Assembly (NCBI RefSeq): GCF_964656455.1
Contig: NC_135722.1
Location: forward strand, 109,994,234-110,058,233
From: Halichoerus grypus
Lineage: Eukaryota > Chordata > Mammalia > Carnivora > Phocidae
Direction: 5' to 3'
DNA length: 64,000 bases
Part shown: piece after piece, positions 10,855-24,384 of the stretch
How the letters are laid out: every line of letters starts with the position of its first letter
Position numbering within the stretch: the first letter of the stretch is position 1
The notes under the pieces: generated by a model
Seen by the model: only the letters and a program-made list of their open reading frames with translations
What the model was told of the DNA's origin: nothing
The model's database searches: none
Program-made: the position numbers and the translations under genes

Positions 10855-11020
10855 ACTTAGTGTGGGTCACCTGCAAATGGGGATAATTGTCGTTTCTCCC
10901 TTAGGATCACTGAAAAAAAAGGAGTTCACACCTGCAAAGTTCTTAGTAAAATACCTAGCTTAGAATAAACCATCTATAACTGTTAACTATTATCACTACC
11001 ATTATTGTGATTATTTTTTA
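10855..11020 (+). mobile_element. MIR SINE 3' part
   Basis: CTGCAAATGGGGATAATTGTC, then AGTAAAATACCTAGC and the alternating TATTATCACTACCATTATTG tail match the 3' half of MIR (TGTAAAATGGGGATAATAAT, then AGTGCCTGGCAC and a TATTATTATTA tail). Confidence 0.6.
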
Positions 11021-11024
11021 TATC

Positions 11025-14000
11025 ATAACTACGAAATTCCAGACAGGTTTTGAACCTATGTCATTTTGACTATAAACCCCATGTAGATTCAGTTATAGCA
11101 TCCTGATAAACTATGAGAGTTTTTTTTTTAATTGTTATCTTTTTTTTTCCTATTTAGAAACCGTACTTTATGCTGTAACACATTAACAAGCATTGGATTT
11201 GTTACTTGTTATAAAATACAAGCAAATCTCTCCACACCACTTCATATTCCATTAAAACAGACTGTGTAATTGATAGTCAGTCTATCGTCGTTATTTCCCA
11301 GACATAATATGGTTAGTACTTGAAATGGTATTTTTAAAACTAAATCTAGAATAGAACTAAAATTTAGTTCTTTGGTTTAACAACGCCACTGATAACACCA
11401 CAGAGATGACAAGCCTTGGTTGAGGGTGGGGGAAGGATTCTGTTGAGCGCCTCCACTGTTACCACTTTCAGCCAGTGTCCAAACATTTGCCTTAGTCTTT
11501 GCTATTTTAGAGTCCTCATCCGAGCAACAAAATACAGAAAATGATTGGAGTACTTTCTCCATCTTCCTAAAAGTGGTACTAAAACAGATTGTATTATTTT
11601 TTCCCAAAGACGGAAAATCTATCTCATCCCATATGCTTTTTTTTTTTTTCTTACAATGTGACATTGATGGTTCTCCATTGAGAGATGGGATTTATCCGCC
11701 TTTTAAATCTGAGGGAGTCCGTGTCTATAGCAGAGTGATGCTATGTGACTTCCAAGGCTAAGTCATAAAAAAATATCCAACCTTTTCTAACTCCCTGGTC
11801 TTCATGGAAACTTGTCCTTGGAACTCTACTACCACACCATGAGGAGGCCAAGCCATCATGGAAAGATCTCGTGTGGGTGTTCTGGTTATGATCCCGCCAA
11901 CACCGAGTGCCAGGCACAGGAGGTCTTAAGATGATTCCAGGATCCATATCCAGCCTCTGAGCCACTCCAGCTGCTGAGTGGAGCAAGGACGAGTTGTTGC
12001 CCCAGAGCACTGCCCAGGTGCAGATTTATGGGTGAAATACATGACCTTGTCTTAAGCCCTTAAGTTTTCAAGTAGCTTATCATGTACCAACGATAACCAG
12101 ACTACGTGTCTTTCAAAACACATAGTCCTACATACACCCGGTATCTTTCTTAAGGCAGCAGAGCTCATTTTTCATTCAAAATCAGTTGAGTAATCCTAGA
12201 CCAATGATGATTCTGATTGAACACATTATCTTCTTCTGCAGTAGTCTGACTCTTCATATACATATTCAGATAGCTATGGATATCAAAGGTGCAAAATAAT
12301 ACTTCGAGAGGAAAATAAATTCTCAGATTGATTCTAAGTTAAAAAAAAAAAAAACTTTAGAAGACATTGGATTTTTTTCCTATTGGAGACTTCCAGCATT
12401 TTCCTACCTTCTAACACAAAGATGGAACCATGTTAAACAGGCAAGCCATGAATATTTACCCAAAAACCTACAAGATTTAGATGATCCCTGATGTAGACAG
12501 AGTCCAGTGAGAAGTGTGCTCTGCTTCTACCTGATGGGACCTCCTTTCCCAACCCTGACCAATTCTAACATTCTTTCCTGCTAAGCCCTGACCTCCCCTA
12601 AGCATTCTTCTTAAGACCGTACTCCCATAGCTATGACCAACTGCCTAGAAAGAGAAGAGAGGGAGAAACCTATCAGTCAACTCAAACAGGGAGTAACAGG
12701 CCATTAGTCCTTTTTTCCTGGGATGAGGCCATTATTATGGGTTTTGCATTTTTGGTCCAAGGTCTTCTCTTGCTGGTACCCATTTTTCAAGCACTGATGG
12801 TTTTGCCAAGGTTCCCAGCACTCCTCCCAACTGACTGTTCTTCTTTCAAATTTTTCTTTTGCAAGTAAAATGGGTGTAATTTCTTCCATATAGAACAGTG
12901 GGCTGGGCTCTGACAAGTTCATGCTAATCAAGGAGCCAGTCAGGTGACACTTAGGATTTCTTTGGTGTCCTTTACTGGTAGGTTAAGACATGGTACTGTA
13001 TAGTGCAGCCAGAAAGAGGAACAAAAGAAGAAAGTTAATTATGACGTTAAAGAGGAAAAAAAATCCTACATTACCATTTGTCAGAGCACTAGGTTGCCTT
13101 TGCAAGAGTTGGGTGAAAAAGTTTCAGTTCTAGCACCATCATGGACTAGTGTTTCTCCATCAAGAACAATTTCAATTTTGGAATGGCATAGTCAATGGAA
13201 TAAAAATAGTAAAATGACGTTTCTTTTCACTACCCTGATCTTGCTTGCTTCTTTGTTCTTTGCCTCTCACATACTCAGGGTCCTCCTGTTAGCATCTATT
13301 AAGCCTCAAGGCAGAGTCCTAGCAAAGCATTAGGGAGGCCAGGGAAAGGGGGGGGAACCCCAGCTTTTAATCTCTATAAATTACAATCCAGTAAAAGGAC
13401 ATTTTCATGCACATGTTAATAGTAAGTTAAGAAACTATGGTTAGATTTCTCTGACGTTTTATTAAATTTTTTTTCTTAAAACTCTAGGTGATCACAGGGC
13501 ATAGTGATGGTTAGGGAAGTTGATTGGAAAACACTTTGAACACTGATTCTGTTTCTGATGGAGGGTTATCACTTACAGAGGCCTGAAGGGGAAATGCTAT
13601 CATGGAGTTTTTATCTCTCTCTATGATTTTATTTCTGTATACTGTTGTTTTTTAATAAATTTCCTTAAACAGAATATTCTCAAAAGGATTGCTGTTGAAA
13701 CTGTAATTTAAAATCCCTTTTAAGAGAGTATGTCGTCCTTACTGACCTTCAATAGACAAATTTGCAATTCTGACTTTAGTAGGCATGTGTGTTCTTGCTC
13801 TTAGTGGGGGAGTTTCAAATCAGGAAGAAGTGCCTGGCATTCTCCATTCCTGGTGTCCGACTGAAGTCACTCGATGAAGGAGAAAGAGAATATATGATGT
13901 GAGCGGTATCTTCAGGATTTGATCTATCATCCTTTAGAAACAATTGGCTTTAAATAAGTGATCACTACTGGATCTGAAAAATACAGTCGTGATGTTGAGT

Positions 14001-16985
14001 TAGATGGGCCATTCTGAGAGCAAGATGACAAACCTTCACTAAGAACCCCCTGCAAGACACCAGCGTGTCAGTCGGGAGGTTCAGCAGTTTCATCGGCCCT
14101 AATTAATTTGGGAACAGAGGTAGATGGCACATCCCAAATGGTAATAGTCTGAACACATTCGGCAGCTGCTTTTGTTTACAGGCTGGGTACACAGAGTCAG
14201 ATGGAAAGATTTTTAAAAGAGCAGTAAATGGCAATCCACATGGATAATGAACTGGATTAATGTAGCAATTAAAGTTTATTAAAATGAAGTATTACCCTTA
14301 CACAGAACCTGACAATGATGTAAGAGCTGAGGATCTGCTTTCAGAAGTTGTGGTTTAGCCAAGGAAATTGAAATACCCAAGAGGTTACAAGGGCTGTGGT
14401 GAATATCAGTGGCCGTGCTGGGACCACCAGGTTTCAGAAGTCCTCTTGAAAGGGGGAAGGACAACCAAATATTTCCCCCCTGGAAGATGACTTTCCCCTA
14501 GACAGAGCGTGCCAAGTTCTCTGCTGATAAGAGTCTTCAGGGGGTAATGCTTCACAAGAAAGAAGCTTGGGAATTATAAATGCTTCACCCGAGATGCAAA
14601 AAGCAAAGGACGATGGGCGTGTAACAGAGAAGGGAGATGATGCATTGGTTATTTTGCAAAGGTAAAATGAGGCATTGAGAGGGGAGAGGAGGCTTGCAGC
14701 GGTTCCTGAATTCTGTTCTTAGGAGCTTGTTGATGTCCTCAGATCTTAATAAATCCCATCATCCAGATTCTATCCAAAACAAGGTAGAATGTGGTCCCCG
14801 AGGTTTTTCCATGACTCATTGGCTCAAAATTTAAGGGTAGGGAGGATGTTACTCCAGAGAGAATGGCGTGCAAAGTCCGCCCACTTGGACTGGGAGTTTG
14901 TCGGGATTTCATTGTGGAGTCTTCCTCCCTGCTGAGGAGAATCATGACTGTATCGGGGGTGTCCTCAGTGGTTCACAAACATGAGGCACTTTTTCCTCTC
15001 CTCATTGTCTCCAGGAAACACTTTTTTCATCCCCTCTTATGGGATTTTGGAAATTCTCACTCTAGCTGCTCATTAGCATCCCCAGAAATCTTTCAAAAAA
15101 TATCCATACCAGTGGTCTTCCTTGGTCTCATACAAAATAGTAAAAGTACGGGGGGAAGGGCAGGTGTCCATTACTTCAGAAGCCACTGGCATTGTCCTCT
15201 CTATTAGTTTTGACTGCATTTCGGGGTACCATTGACTAGCCATTGATATCCTCTAGGTGGAAGGCATCCCAGTGGTGGGGCTAGGGGAATGGGTGTATGG
15301 GAAGAGGCCTGCAGCTGATCTCCCCTTCATATAAAGAAAATTAGATTTGGCTCCAGCCTGACCTCTTCCAAACCTCCTTGATTCCCTCTCGTGATACCTC
15401 TAGAGCACAATCATCGGCCCTGAGGCCAACTCTCTTGGATGGCAAAACGGCCCTTCGGCTCCGTTCTGTAGTATCTAATTGAGCCATAGGAACTCCAGCA
15501 TCTTGCATATGCACAAAACATTGAGTGTGTAAGCAGATGGCCCCACTGCTGCCCTTCCTCCTTACTCTGCCAACTTGCTCCGTATGTCCTTTGCCTCTGT
15601 TCAAAGAGCAACAGGGTGCACGTCTGCGTAGCCTCTGCATAAGCAGATGAAGCAGTGACGAGACCCCACCCTCTGCTTGCTGGGTACGCCAATCTCGACA
15701 ACTCATTTGGTCAATACCACCTTCAGTTGGTAGGAGGGAGAGTGGGGAGTTCATGATGTTTTGACTCCAAAGCCCGAGATCTTTCCCGGAGGCATTAATG
15801 GGGTTAAAAGGAGCATGAGAACACAGAACACAGGAGTGAGAAGTTGGGAATGCTTAAGCGAGCAAGCCCGTATCAGAAGCCAACTCCAGACGTGGCCCTG
15901 CCATGAGACAGTCTGAGGGACTTGGCATTTTTCTGCCATTTGCTTGAGCCATTCCTTTCTCTTGTGTTGACTGAAAACATGGTCCAAAACATTACTGCTC
16001 AAGCAGAGAAGCAACTATTTAGACATAACACAAGTAGAAACAAGAGTTGCCTACACAGCTACGGCCTACATACAGTCTCCTGTTCAGATGTGGAGGTGGG
16101 ATGATGGGCGTGTCCTCTGGGGAGGACCTCAACACATATGATGATTTTTTAACCTTCACAAAGCCATTAATCAAATATAATGTTACAGTGACAGATTCGT
16201 CCAAATTTATTTTAACCAAGAACAAAATTTCAGTAAGTTGATTGAGAAGCTACATGTACACGGACAGGAAATTTATGAGCGTGGCCCTGGCTTCTCATAT
16301 ACGTCCTGACAGAGCTGAGCGGGACTTCCAACCACCGTGTCAGGGACCCAGCAGTGCCTCGAGCCCAGCTAGCGCGTAGATAACCTGATGATCTTTGAGA
16401 AGTGGGCAGTCTCACTGCAGGGATGGCACAGGTCCAGGCAATCCAAAATTTAAGTTCAGGAAATAGGTGTGAAAACTAGAGGGAGAGTCCCACAGATGAG
16501 AATAGTTTGCTTTTGACCAGTTGGCGAGAGATGCTCCACCCACACCCACAGCAGGCTAGGTTCCCGAGACCCAATGTCCCAGCAAAAAACGACTGGGACA
16601 TATGGAGAAAATAGTTTAAAGTCTTGAGACCTTGGGAATAACAAAGCAGACAGAAACAACGACGACAAGACGAGGAAACAGAAGGAAAGCATGGAGCTTG
16701 CTTTGCCCACAGACATCACGGTGGGTTCTGGAAGACGCGGCTGATAGGCGGGAAACTGAGCACAGCCTGTGATGTTTACACAGCGCACAGGGGAAGTTAG
16801 AATCCAAGTCTTGACGGCAGAAGGGATTCAGGTAACCTCCTCAGGGTTACGGCTGGCACCCAGAAGAGCACCACCTAGAAATACAGGAAAACCATTCATC
16901 TCTGTTCAGAGTTCTGAACCATCTGAAATCCCTGACTGTGTATTAAGGTGACCCGGGTGCACCTGCTGACCTGAGCCTGCCTACG
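11025..16985. other. Six-kilobase stretch without recognised genes or repeats
   Basis: I see no SINE, L1 3' end, MIR or exon that I can defend. There are T- and A-runs (11120-11128, 11638-11650, 12342-12354). An 80-100-codon antisense frame at 11377-11664 and a 137-codon antisense frame at 15341-15754 show no recognised domain. The piece at about 15045-15120 (CTGCTCATTAGCATCCCCAG, then TTTCAAAAAATATCCATACC) loosely resembles MER-type DNA transposons. Old unrecognised repeats are likely. Confidence 0.45.
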
Positions 16986-16989
16986 TGAC

Positions 16990-17640
16990 AAGAGCAAATG
17001 GAAATCCCGTACAGAAGAAGAAAATAGCGTCCAGAGCCTCGAGTTACTTCTACACATGGTACTTGACCAAATACCAAATCACACAAAGAAGTGAGAGATT
17101 ATAAACAAAAAAGAAGAAAAATAATAAAGAACAGAAACACACTAAGAACTCCAAATAGTGGAGTTGCTGAGCACAGCTTTTTAAAACAATGATGCCTGGG
17201 TATATAAGGAAATGAAAAAGCGAAATTGAGGACTGGGGCAACAAACCAGGAGTTATTTTTAAAATGTACACTTTTGAAGTATAAAATGCAATAACTGAAA
17301 AGAATACCGTGAGTCAGTTTAAAAGCGTATTGGACACGGCTGCAAGAGATTGAATGAAGTGGAATATGGGTCAGACGTAAATGTCTCTGAGTACAGAGAG
17401 CAATGAAAACGCAGACAAGAGCATAAGAGATACAGGGAGCACAGCCAAGTCCAACATAAAAATGACTTGACTTCCAGACAGAGAGGAGAGCATGAAGATG
17501 GCAATATTTGAAAATGTGATGCCAGGAATTTTCCAAACCGACAGAAATCCTCAAATCAGTTTCCAGAAGCACTCCTAATCCCAAGCAGGATAAATACACC
17601 CAAACACATCATAGTAAAATAGCTGAAATTCATCCCATCC
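16990..17640 (+). mobile_element. Possible old L1 internal fragment
   Basis: The A-rich strand includes GGAATTTTCCAAACCGACAG, then TCCCAAGCAGGATAAATACA and CACATCATAGTAAAATAGCTG (17526-17625). These resemble a block known from old L1 elements (CCAAGCAGGATAAATACA, then CACATCATAGTCAAACTGCTG). The boundaries are approximate and the coding frame is lost. Confidence 0.5.
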
Positions 17641-20124
17641 CTAGGAAATCCTATTAAAGATACACTGGCAGAAAGCTCTATCTTGTGCACAAAGTCCTTC
17701 ACTGTGGTCTTACTTGTGATAGACATTGGGTTTTTTTTTTCAATTGCTCACTATCAGAGGACTAGCTGAATAAACTCGGCCCCTGTCCTCTGGGGCATTC
17801 AGACATTATGTGCCTCCCTGGATGATGGAACATGAAGTGTACGTATCACCACCTATGAAATTTTCTTGCCAAAAATAGCAGACCCTGAATCTTAGCACTG
17901 AAAGTTAACTTCCAGTTTACAGGATATCTAGGGCTTAAAGATAATAAAGGACACTCCAAGGAAACCAACAAATCCACAATATGGGACGTATTTCTCCATT
18001 CATTCATGATCCAGTACAATACATTTAGTTCTTCGACAAGACAATGGCATGAAACAGAGGGTAGGAGGAGGGGATTAAAAACATAACAAGTGAAGACGTG
18101 CGAGACTTTCTTTTTAATGGAATAAATTTGTAAAGTTATATTTAAGTCAACAGGGGAAGTCTGAACAAAAACTAATAAATGATAGGAAGAAATGGTTGAT
18201 TGTGCTAGGCATGAAGAAGGCATTTTGGTTAAGAAAATGATTGTGCTTTTAGAGAAGCATCCTGAAATAAGGGTAAGATGGTGTGAGGTCTGGGATTTTC
18301 AAGAAAACAGCAAAAGAGGAAAGACGAAGTTCATAGGGCAAGATCCGGACCCTGATAACGGTTGGATCTGGATCATAGCTGTAAGGGATCTCATTGTACT
18401 CTGTTTGGTGTACTATATATTTTTTTTAAGTTTTAGATTTTTTTAAGTGAACATGTTTCCCAGAGAGAGAACCTCGGAGTGTCCAAACCCTGAGTTGTTT
18501 ATTCAGGCCTGTGTTCTTGCTGCAGATCCTGGTGCACCCTGTTAGCCGGGCTCTGGTCTAGGGCACGGTGGCCACTGAGGCTGGCCCAGGCCCTTGACGT
18601 CACAAGCTTGCGGTTTGGGGAGGCGTGAAGAGGCGAGGGCAGGCAGTAGCAAAGGGGGATGAAGAATGCAAGGGTGGGCACGAGCAGGATGAGTTGGGGG
18701 AAACCAGTCGGGAATGCCTGGCCCAGAACAGGGATGACCTTCCCAGGCTGTCACCAATGGTCAGAGGTGAGAGAGGAGTAGAAGTTAGCTGAGGAGGTAA
18801 GCCGATTCTGCCTCATCGCAGGCCAAGAGAAACTGAGTCCAGTGCAAGGACACAAAGAAGGACAAAGAGAAAGGAGGCCACACGCTGTCTTCGGTCACCA
18901 AGGCCACTTTGCAGGAGGAAAGTGCACACTGTGTGGTGATTGCAATTGTCCATGTGCGACGATCACCTCCGATCTGGAGAGTCTGCCCTTGAGACCGGGC
19001 TCCTCTTGAAGCCACCTCGGTTTACTCTGCTGAGCGCATCCAGCTTGTCTTTGTTCCACAGTTCTACCTACTCTGGAAGAAGAGCACATGAACTGTGCAC
19101 GCCCCATCAAGTTTGGACTTCGGGTACACATTTCCTGCACACGCTCCCCACCCTTGGCTTAGAATCTGCCTGATCAGTTGCACACGACGTGGTAGCCAAC
19201 TCACCAACGCAAGCTTGATTTCCTTTCCACGGCTCCCACCCCAGTAAGAAGCCAGAGCACCCTTGAATGGGTGAGGAAAAGATGTGCAGGAAGATTAAGG
19301 CATTAGGGGTTATTGTTGAAATGGCAGCTGGAGGAGAATCTGGGCTTGTAGCTTCCAGTGTCCGACCCCGGGCGTGAGCGAAGGGCTGGTAACTTTGAGC
19401 AGGGGCAGCGAGGCTGGAGGTGCTGCCTGAAATCAACGTCAGCATGATCAGCTACAAGACCGCTTCACAGAAAAACCGTGAACGCACCAGCAACCTCCCC
19501 GGAATCCATGGTACTCTTCCTCATGAAAGTAGGCTCCGGGTTCACAAACTAATTTTCTGGAATTCTGTCTCCACGGGGGCCACCCCTTCTGCCGGTCTCC
19601 TCGCTGGTCCTCGATCAGACGTGAATCTCCTGCGTGGTCCCTGAGTACACAGCGTCCCACTCGGCGTGGAGACCTACCCGGTTCCCAGGAGCGGCGAGAA
19701 CGGCAGCAGTGATCACACGGTTTACATAAATACAGCAGGAGGAATGCCAACACCATCTCTTCCTGGGCCAAGGGCAATTGAGCCTCTCTGTTCCGACCTC
19801 CCCTGCTCTCCATCGGTTACCAGGTGAGCGAGAAATCACACATCCCAACTGAGCCACCTGGATCATCGTAGAAGTCATCCCCTCCTGTCCCCCCAGTGAC
19901 GCCGGGGAGAAACATCCACGGTCGAAACCGACTGGATCCTGTTTGTCTTGAGCAGCCTAATTCTGATTCACAGACGTCCGGAAGAAGGGGCGTTTTTGTT
20001 TTATTTAAAATGCAGGAGAAGGCTTTTCAAATCACCCTGCTGGGGTCACCCCCGAGCCAACAGCTTCTGCTTCTGGGTAAAACCAGACTGTTTTTTATCG
20101 GTAAGATAGTTGTAAAAAGCAGTT
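17641..20124. other. Unassigned stretch
   Basis: No gene is recognised. 17900-18400 is AT-rich with the feel of an unclassified old interspersed repeat. 18420-18450 is a T-rich run. 18500-19900 is unique-looking with short frames only. Confidence 0.45.
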
Positions 20125-20310
20125 AAGGTTTGCTGAACGCTTACTGCATAGGCGTGAGGCCAGCCCTCACGACCGTCCTACCGGGGGGGTCTCCGTTGTC
20201 CCCATGTTTACAGACCAAGAAACGGAGGCTTGAGAGGGTGGACTGTCTTGTAGAAGCTCCTGAGTGAAAGAGTCTGACTTCAGATTCAAGTGTTTATTTT
20301 ACTCAAGGAA
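20125..20310 (-). mobile_element. MIR SINE fragment, antisense
   Basis: GCTGAACGCTTACTGCATAGG, then CCATGTTTACAGACCAAGAAACG and GAGAGGGTGGACTG follow the antisense MIR order of size-class block, TTTACAGATGAGGAAAC block and GAGAGGTTAAGTAAC block. Confidence 0.6.
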
Positions 20311-20976
20311 CGGAGCGCTGAGCAAAGCTGTGATCCAGGCCCTACGCGCAGTATTAACAAAGGCCCTGTCTGCTGGCTAGGCTAGGATGCTGCGAGTCCC
20401 AGGGAACGCAGAGGATGCTGTAGACGGAGGGGCTTGTACCCACCCCCCACGAGATAGCAGGTGCCAGGGAAATGCATGGCTCACTCGCAGGCCTGCCAGT
20501 GCCGTCTGGGTCCGGGCTCCATCCCTCTGTCTCTGCTGTCCCCGAGGGTCAGCAGCTCCGGGAGAGGGACCAGATGACTGCCACCCCCGAGACTCTCTTC
20601 CCACGGTGGCTTCCAGAGGCCAGAAGCGGTGGAAGGGTGGTTTCTCCACACACCTCCCTTTCTCCCGGAAGGAAAGCCTGTCCCAGCGGTCTGCCAGGGG
20701 CTCTTTCTTCTTCTAACTGGCCAGAGTGTAGTAGCCCGGTGAAATGACTGTCGCTGATCATGACTTTGCTGGGATGGGCTTAGATCTGACCAAGATCGAT
20801 CCCCCCACTGGCTGTGGAGAAGCCCCACAAACCATCTGTGCTCCTGACACCAGAAGAAAACTGACGTCTTCAAGCAAGTCCGTCTATAGTGATGGGAGGC
20901 AGAGAGAACTGCTACATTTCGATCATCTGTCACGTTCTACTTTTCTGGGTGCGCAACACCCATAATGTGCCGTTCC
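20311..20976. other. Unassigned stretch
   Basis: No recognisable gene or repeat. Overlapping frames of 90-150 codons occur on both strands in moderately GC-rich DNA and look spurious. Confidence 0.45.
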
Positions 20977-21169
20977 TTTTTTTTTTTTTTTTTAAGAGAG
21001 CACGCACAAGTGGGGAGGGGCAGAGGGAGGGGGGAGAGAGGATCTCAAGCAGACACCCTGCTGAGTGTGGAGCCCGACATGGGGCTCGATCCTACGACAC
21101 GACCCTGAAATGTGACCTGAGCCGAAATCAAGACTTGGACCCTCAGCCGACTGCGCCACCAGGCGCCCC
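20977..21169 (-). mobile_element. Can-SINE, older subfamily
   Basis: T-run at 20977, GAGAGAGGATCTCAAGCAG, then CTGAGTGTGGAGCCCGACATG, GGGGCTCGATCCTACGACAC, and the head AAATCAAGACTTGGACCC ending GCCACCAGGCGCCCC. This body (GATCTCAAGCAGAC and AAATCAAGA) differs from the other copies here and resembles the older carnivoran SINE type. It has many substitutions and no clear target duplication, so it is older than the rest. Confidence 0.88.
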
Positions 21170-22850
21170 GTATTCTGCTGTTCTTCACGATGAAAGTAAT
21201 GCCGCCCACTCGCATGGCGCACATTCTTCCGTCTCCTGTGGCTTCTGGATCAGGCTGCAGGTCCTGGGAATCCAGATGAGGCACGGTGTGCTTCGCTGGG
21301 TGAGCCTCCGGCTGAGAGACGGGCTACCCACCCAGGACGCCCACGTGGGGCCTGCGGGAAGGAAGGTGGCAGCCGTCACAGCAGGACGGGGTAGAGTGAG
21401 GGGCCCTGTCTGAGCAAACCCGTCCCTGCTCAGCAGGCCGGGAACGATGAGACTGAGGCGCGGGGCAGTCAGCCTCCCCCACCCCCAGACCACCCGCTCC
21501 GACTCTGCCGCCCACTGGAGGCTGGGAAGGCTCAGAGGCCTGCCGCTTGCCTCAGACGTTAACCGTTCACAAGCCGCTCTCGGCCAGGTCAGGTCCTCTC
21601 TGCAACACAGCCATACCCAGGCTTGGCCGGCGCTGCTGGTCATCTTCACGGGTTGCTAAGTCTGGGATTTTGGTTTCCCAGCCGCAGTCCTCTGACCTCT
21701 GCATCCTGGCCCCCTGCTCTCCCTTGGCCTAACGACCTTTGTCTTCAGAACTTGGGAAAGTTGAGCCCTTGTTGGAGGAGCTCCCACCTTTTTTCAATCT
21801 TGGCGGACAGGCTCGCCTCTCTCACTTAGAAATAATTAATCATGGGGATATTCGCAAAGGCCTGGGGCACCAAACTTACTAATTTTATCTTCTGATAAGC
21901 TCCCTGCTTTCCTGGTGCTTCATAAACTAGCTTGAGCTTGGGGAGCAGAGACTGACCTCTCCAACCGCCAGACTTCAAATTAAAAGACGGTGTTAGCTCG
22001 GTTTTCAGCGTAGAGGCATAAAATGCCCCTCTTAGCAGAACCGTTTCTTCTTCAGACAGTTTGTCTCTCTTGGGGACCTTAACTTGAAGGGGTCTGCACA
22101 TAGCCAACAAAAACCCATACTCTGAATTTTTCCTCCATTTCTAACTAGACCCAGATCCCAGATCGGAACGCACTTTGATCCAACCCCTAATTGTTTCCTG
22201 GGACGCAAACATCTTGTGCCTTCGTTAACAGGCGCCTCCGACTTCCCGAGCTGGAGTGAGGCAGTCCTCACTGCCCTCTGTTCTGTCCGCCTCATTCAGC
22301 CTATAATTTATGGTCTGTTCTTACAGCATTCTGGGGAAAAGAAGTGTATCCTACATCCAAGCTCTAAGCTTTGAATAATGGTATCTAATTAAAAGTAATT
22401 TAAATGATATGAGTCCTATTATCTCCGTAAGTCTAGAGGAAGATATTTCAAAGATTATTGTAATCACTGATAATGTTATCAAGAACCGGAATTTCTTCCA
22501 TCTTCCTTCTCCATCACTCTCCGGGTGTTGGCTCTTCCAGTCAGGCTGAATGTGGCCTCAGGAGCTCCAACTATGGCCTCCCCAAAAATCTTCAGCTAGA
22601 GGCAAAGGACCATTTCTTTCCCCAACGTGAAAAAGTTTCCCAAAAGACTTACCATTTCATCTTATTGACCAGATTAACGTTTCCTGCGCCATGAACAGAA
22701 TAAGAGTTACTGATTTGATCAAAATCATTCATCTCGTTGAAATGAGGAAGAGCCCATAATGCTAAAGAACCTTTAGTTTAAATCCCGGAGGAGTGGTTAG
22801 TAGGGTAGGCAACCACCATCTGTAATACCCTAAGCCCTTATTTCAAAACC
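21170..22850. other. Unassigned stretch
   Basis: GC-rich until about 21700, then AT-rich. No gene or named repeat is recognised. Antisense frames at 21185-21649 (154 codons) and 21826-22110 (94 codons) have no recognised domain. 22370-22700 is repeat-poor. Confidence 0.45.
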
Positions 22851-23016
22851 GTGTTTCTCAAAGTGTAGTCCCCGGACTGAGTGTTCTGACGGATATAAGC
22901 ACCCCTGCGCCCCCCTCGATGTAAATTAATGAACTCCCCGGCATAAGGTCCAGGAACTTGCATTTTAACAAGTTCCCAGGTGACCCTTTAGCACGTGAAA
23001 TACTTGAGAACCACTG
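22851..23016 (+). mobile_element. MER20-like (hAT-Charlie) non-autonomous DNA transposon
   Basis: Imperfect terminal inverted repeats: GTGTTTCTCAAAGTGTAGTC at the left and TACTTGAGAACCACTG at the right (reverse complement CAGTGGTTCTCAAGTA). Internally, GGAACTTGCATTTTAACAAG followed by TTCCCAGGTGACC matches the remembered right half of this family. It is ancient and encodes no transposase. Confidence 0.7.
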
Positions 23017-23635
23017 CAGAAATCTCTGGGGCCTCATCTGATTCAAACTCCTCTCCCCACATCATCCATACAGAGCCCTGCTCTCCGTAGACGCTTAATG
23101 GTGTTTAATTACTGTTGTGTTCTGAAGCTGAACCTTTTTTCCTTTGTTTTCTCTTTTCTTATTTCCAGAAAAAGTCATGTAATTCCTTTACTACTTCCTC
23201 TAGGATTAAGCACTTCTTTCCGTGGACTGAGGGAACTCGATACATGCCATTTTAAAGGCTTTTGTTATTCCCTCTTCTACTAATTTCATTCAAGAAAAGG
23301 ACTAAGAGGAAATGTGATTAAAAAAAAAAAAAACTAGAAGGACAAATAGAAGTGAAAACCAGTTCTTATTTTTATGAGGAAATCATTTTCTCTGGGCTCC
23401 CTTTGATGGAAATTGAATCTAAGTAGATTTGTAGACTGGGAATTTTGAGATTGGGAATGAAAAGGAGGGATTAACATCATGAGATTTAGTAATTTTTGTG
23501 ATGTTAGTTATTCGATAGCTGCATAGAACATTGTTCTCCAAGGAGGGCTGGCTGACTGCTACCGGGAGCTGTGCAAGGCCCTCCTTCACGGTGGACGACT
23601 TGACATGCATTGTGGGGCACCATGACCGAGCGGGG
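23017..23635. other. Unassigned AT-rich stretch
   Basis: A13 run near 23321-23333. No gene or named repeat is recognised. Confidence 0.45.
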
Positions 23636-23639
23636 AGGA

Positions 23640-23768
23640 TGCCTACAGGTGCTGGGCATTGGGCAGGTGCTCGATGGTATTCACTCAATCCTTAAACAGG
23701 TTGGGGCATGTGCCCTCATTTATATCAAGAGCCCCATTTTCCAGGCAAGGGAACTGAGGTCAGAGGAA
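23640..23768 (-). mobile_element. MIR-like fragment, antisense
   Basis: GGGCATTGGGCAGGTGCTCG, then TCACTCAATCCTTAAACAGG and CCCCATTTTCCAGGCAAGGG followed by AACTGAGG fit the antisense order seen in MIR elements. It is cut at its right by the SINE that follows. Confidence 0.5.
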
Positions 23769-23782
23769 TGGATGACTTCTTT

Positions 23783-23976
23783 TTTTTTTTTTTAAGATTT
23801 TATTTATTTATTTGAGAGAGAGAGAATGAGAGACAGCATGAGAGGGAGGAGGGTCAGAGGGAGAAGCAGACTCCCCGCTGAGCAGGGAGCCCAATGCGGG
23901 ACTCGATCCCGGGACTCCAGGATCATGACCTGAGCCGAAGGCAGTTGCTTAACCAACTGAGCCACCCAGGCGCCCC
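23783..23976 (-). mobile_element. Can-SINE, full length
   Basis: T-run, AAGATTTTATTTATTTATTTG, GAGAGAGAGAATGAGAG, a tRNA-like body and the terminal GCCACCCAGGCGCCCC. A perfect target duplication, TGGATGACTTCTT, flanks it (23769-23781 and 23977-23989). It inserted into or next to an older MIR. Confidence 0.95.
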
Positions 23977-24384
23977 TGGATGACTTCTTCTTAAGCAATG
24001 AGGTGGGCATTTGAGCTCCACATCTGGATGCAGAGATTGTCCTCATAACTGCCACACTGCGAACGCCTCTTGACCGACATCACAAACCATTGTCCTCTGC
24101 ACGCTGATGGCTTGTGTTGAGTTCTTAAAATGTTAATTAGTTTGAAACATGGAAAATTCAATAGAACACATTTTGAAATTTTGAGTTCTGGCCTTAATTG
24201 AAAACTCAAAAGATTAGTGTGGTGAACATGAGGCCAGAAATACTCCATGGGAACCAATCAGTGGATCTGGGCAAAAGCTGTCCCCTCTTGTTAGTTTCTC
24301 CCACCCCTCTCACTTCCTGATGCTGAGGGTCTGAAATTCTAGGCAGTTTATTTATTTACGGTAGAGGAAAGAACCCACCTCTCT

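Noticed and set aside
11377..11664. Exon of a conserved gene (antisense 95-codon frame)
   Set aside because: A short stretch loosely recalled transcription-factor linker sequence, but no family motif or splice sites support it.
12704..12931. Endogenous retrovirus coding fragment (antisense 75-codon frame)
   Set aside because: No retroviral motif, LTR or primer-binding site can be identified; resemblance was only impressionistic.
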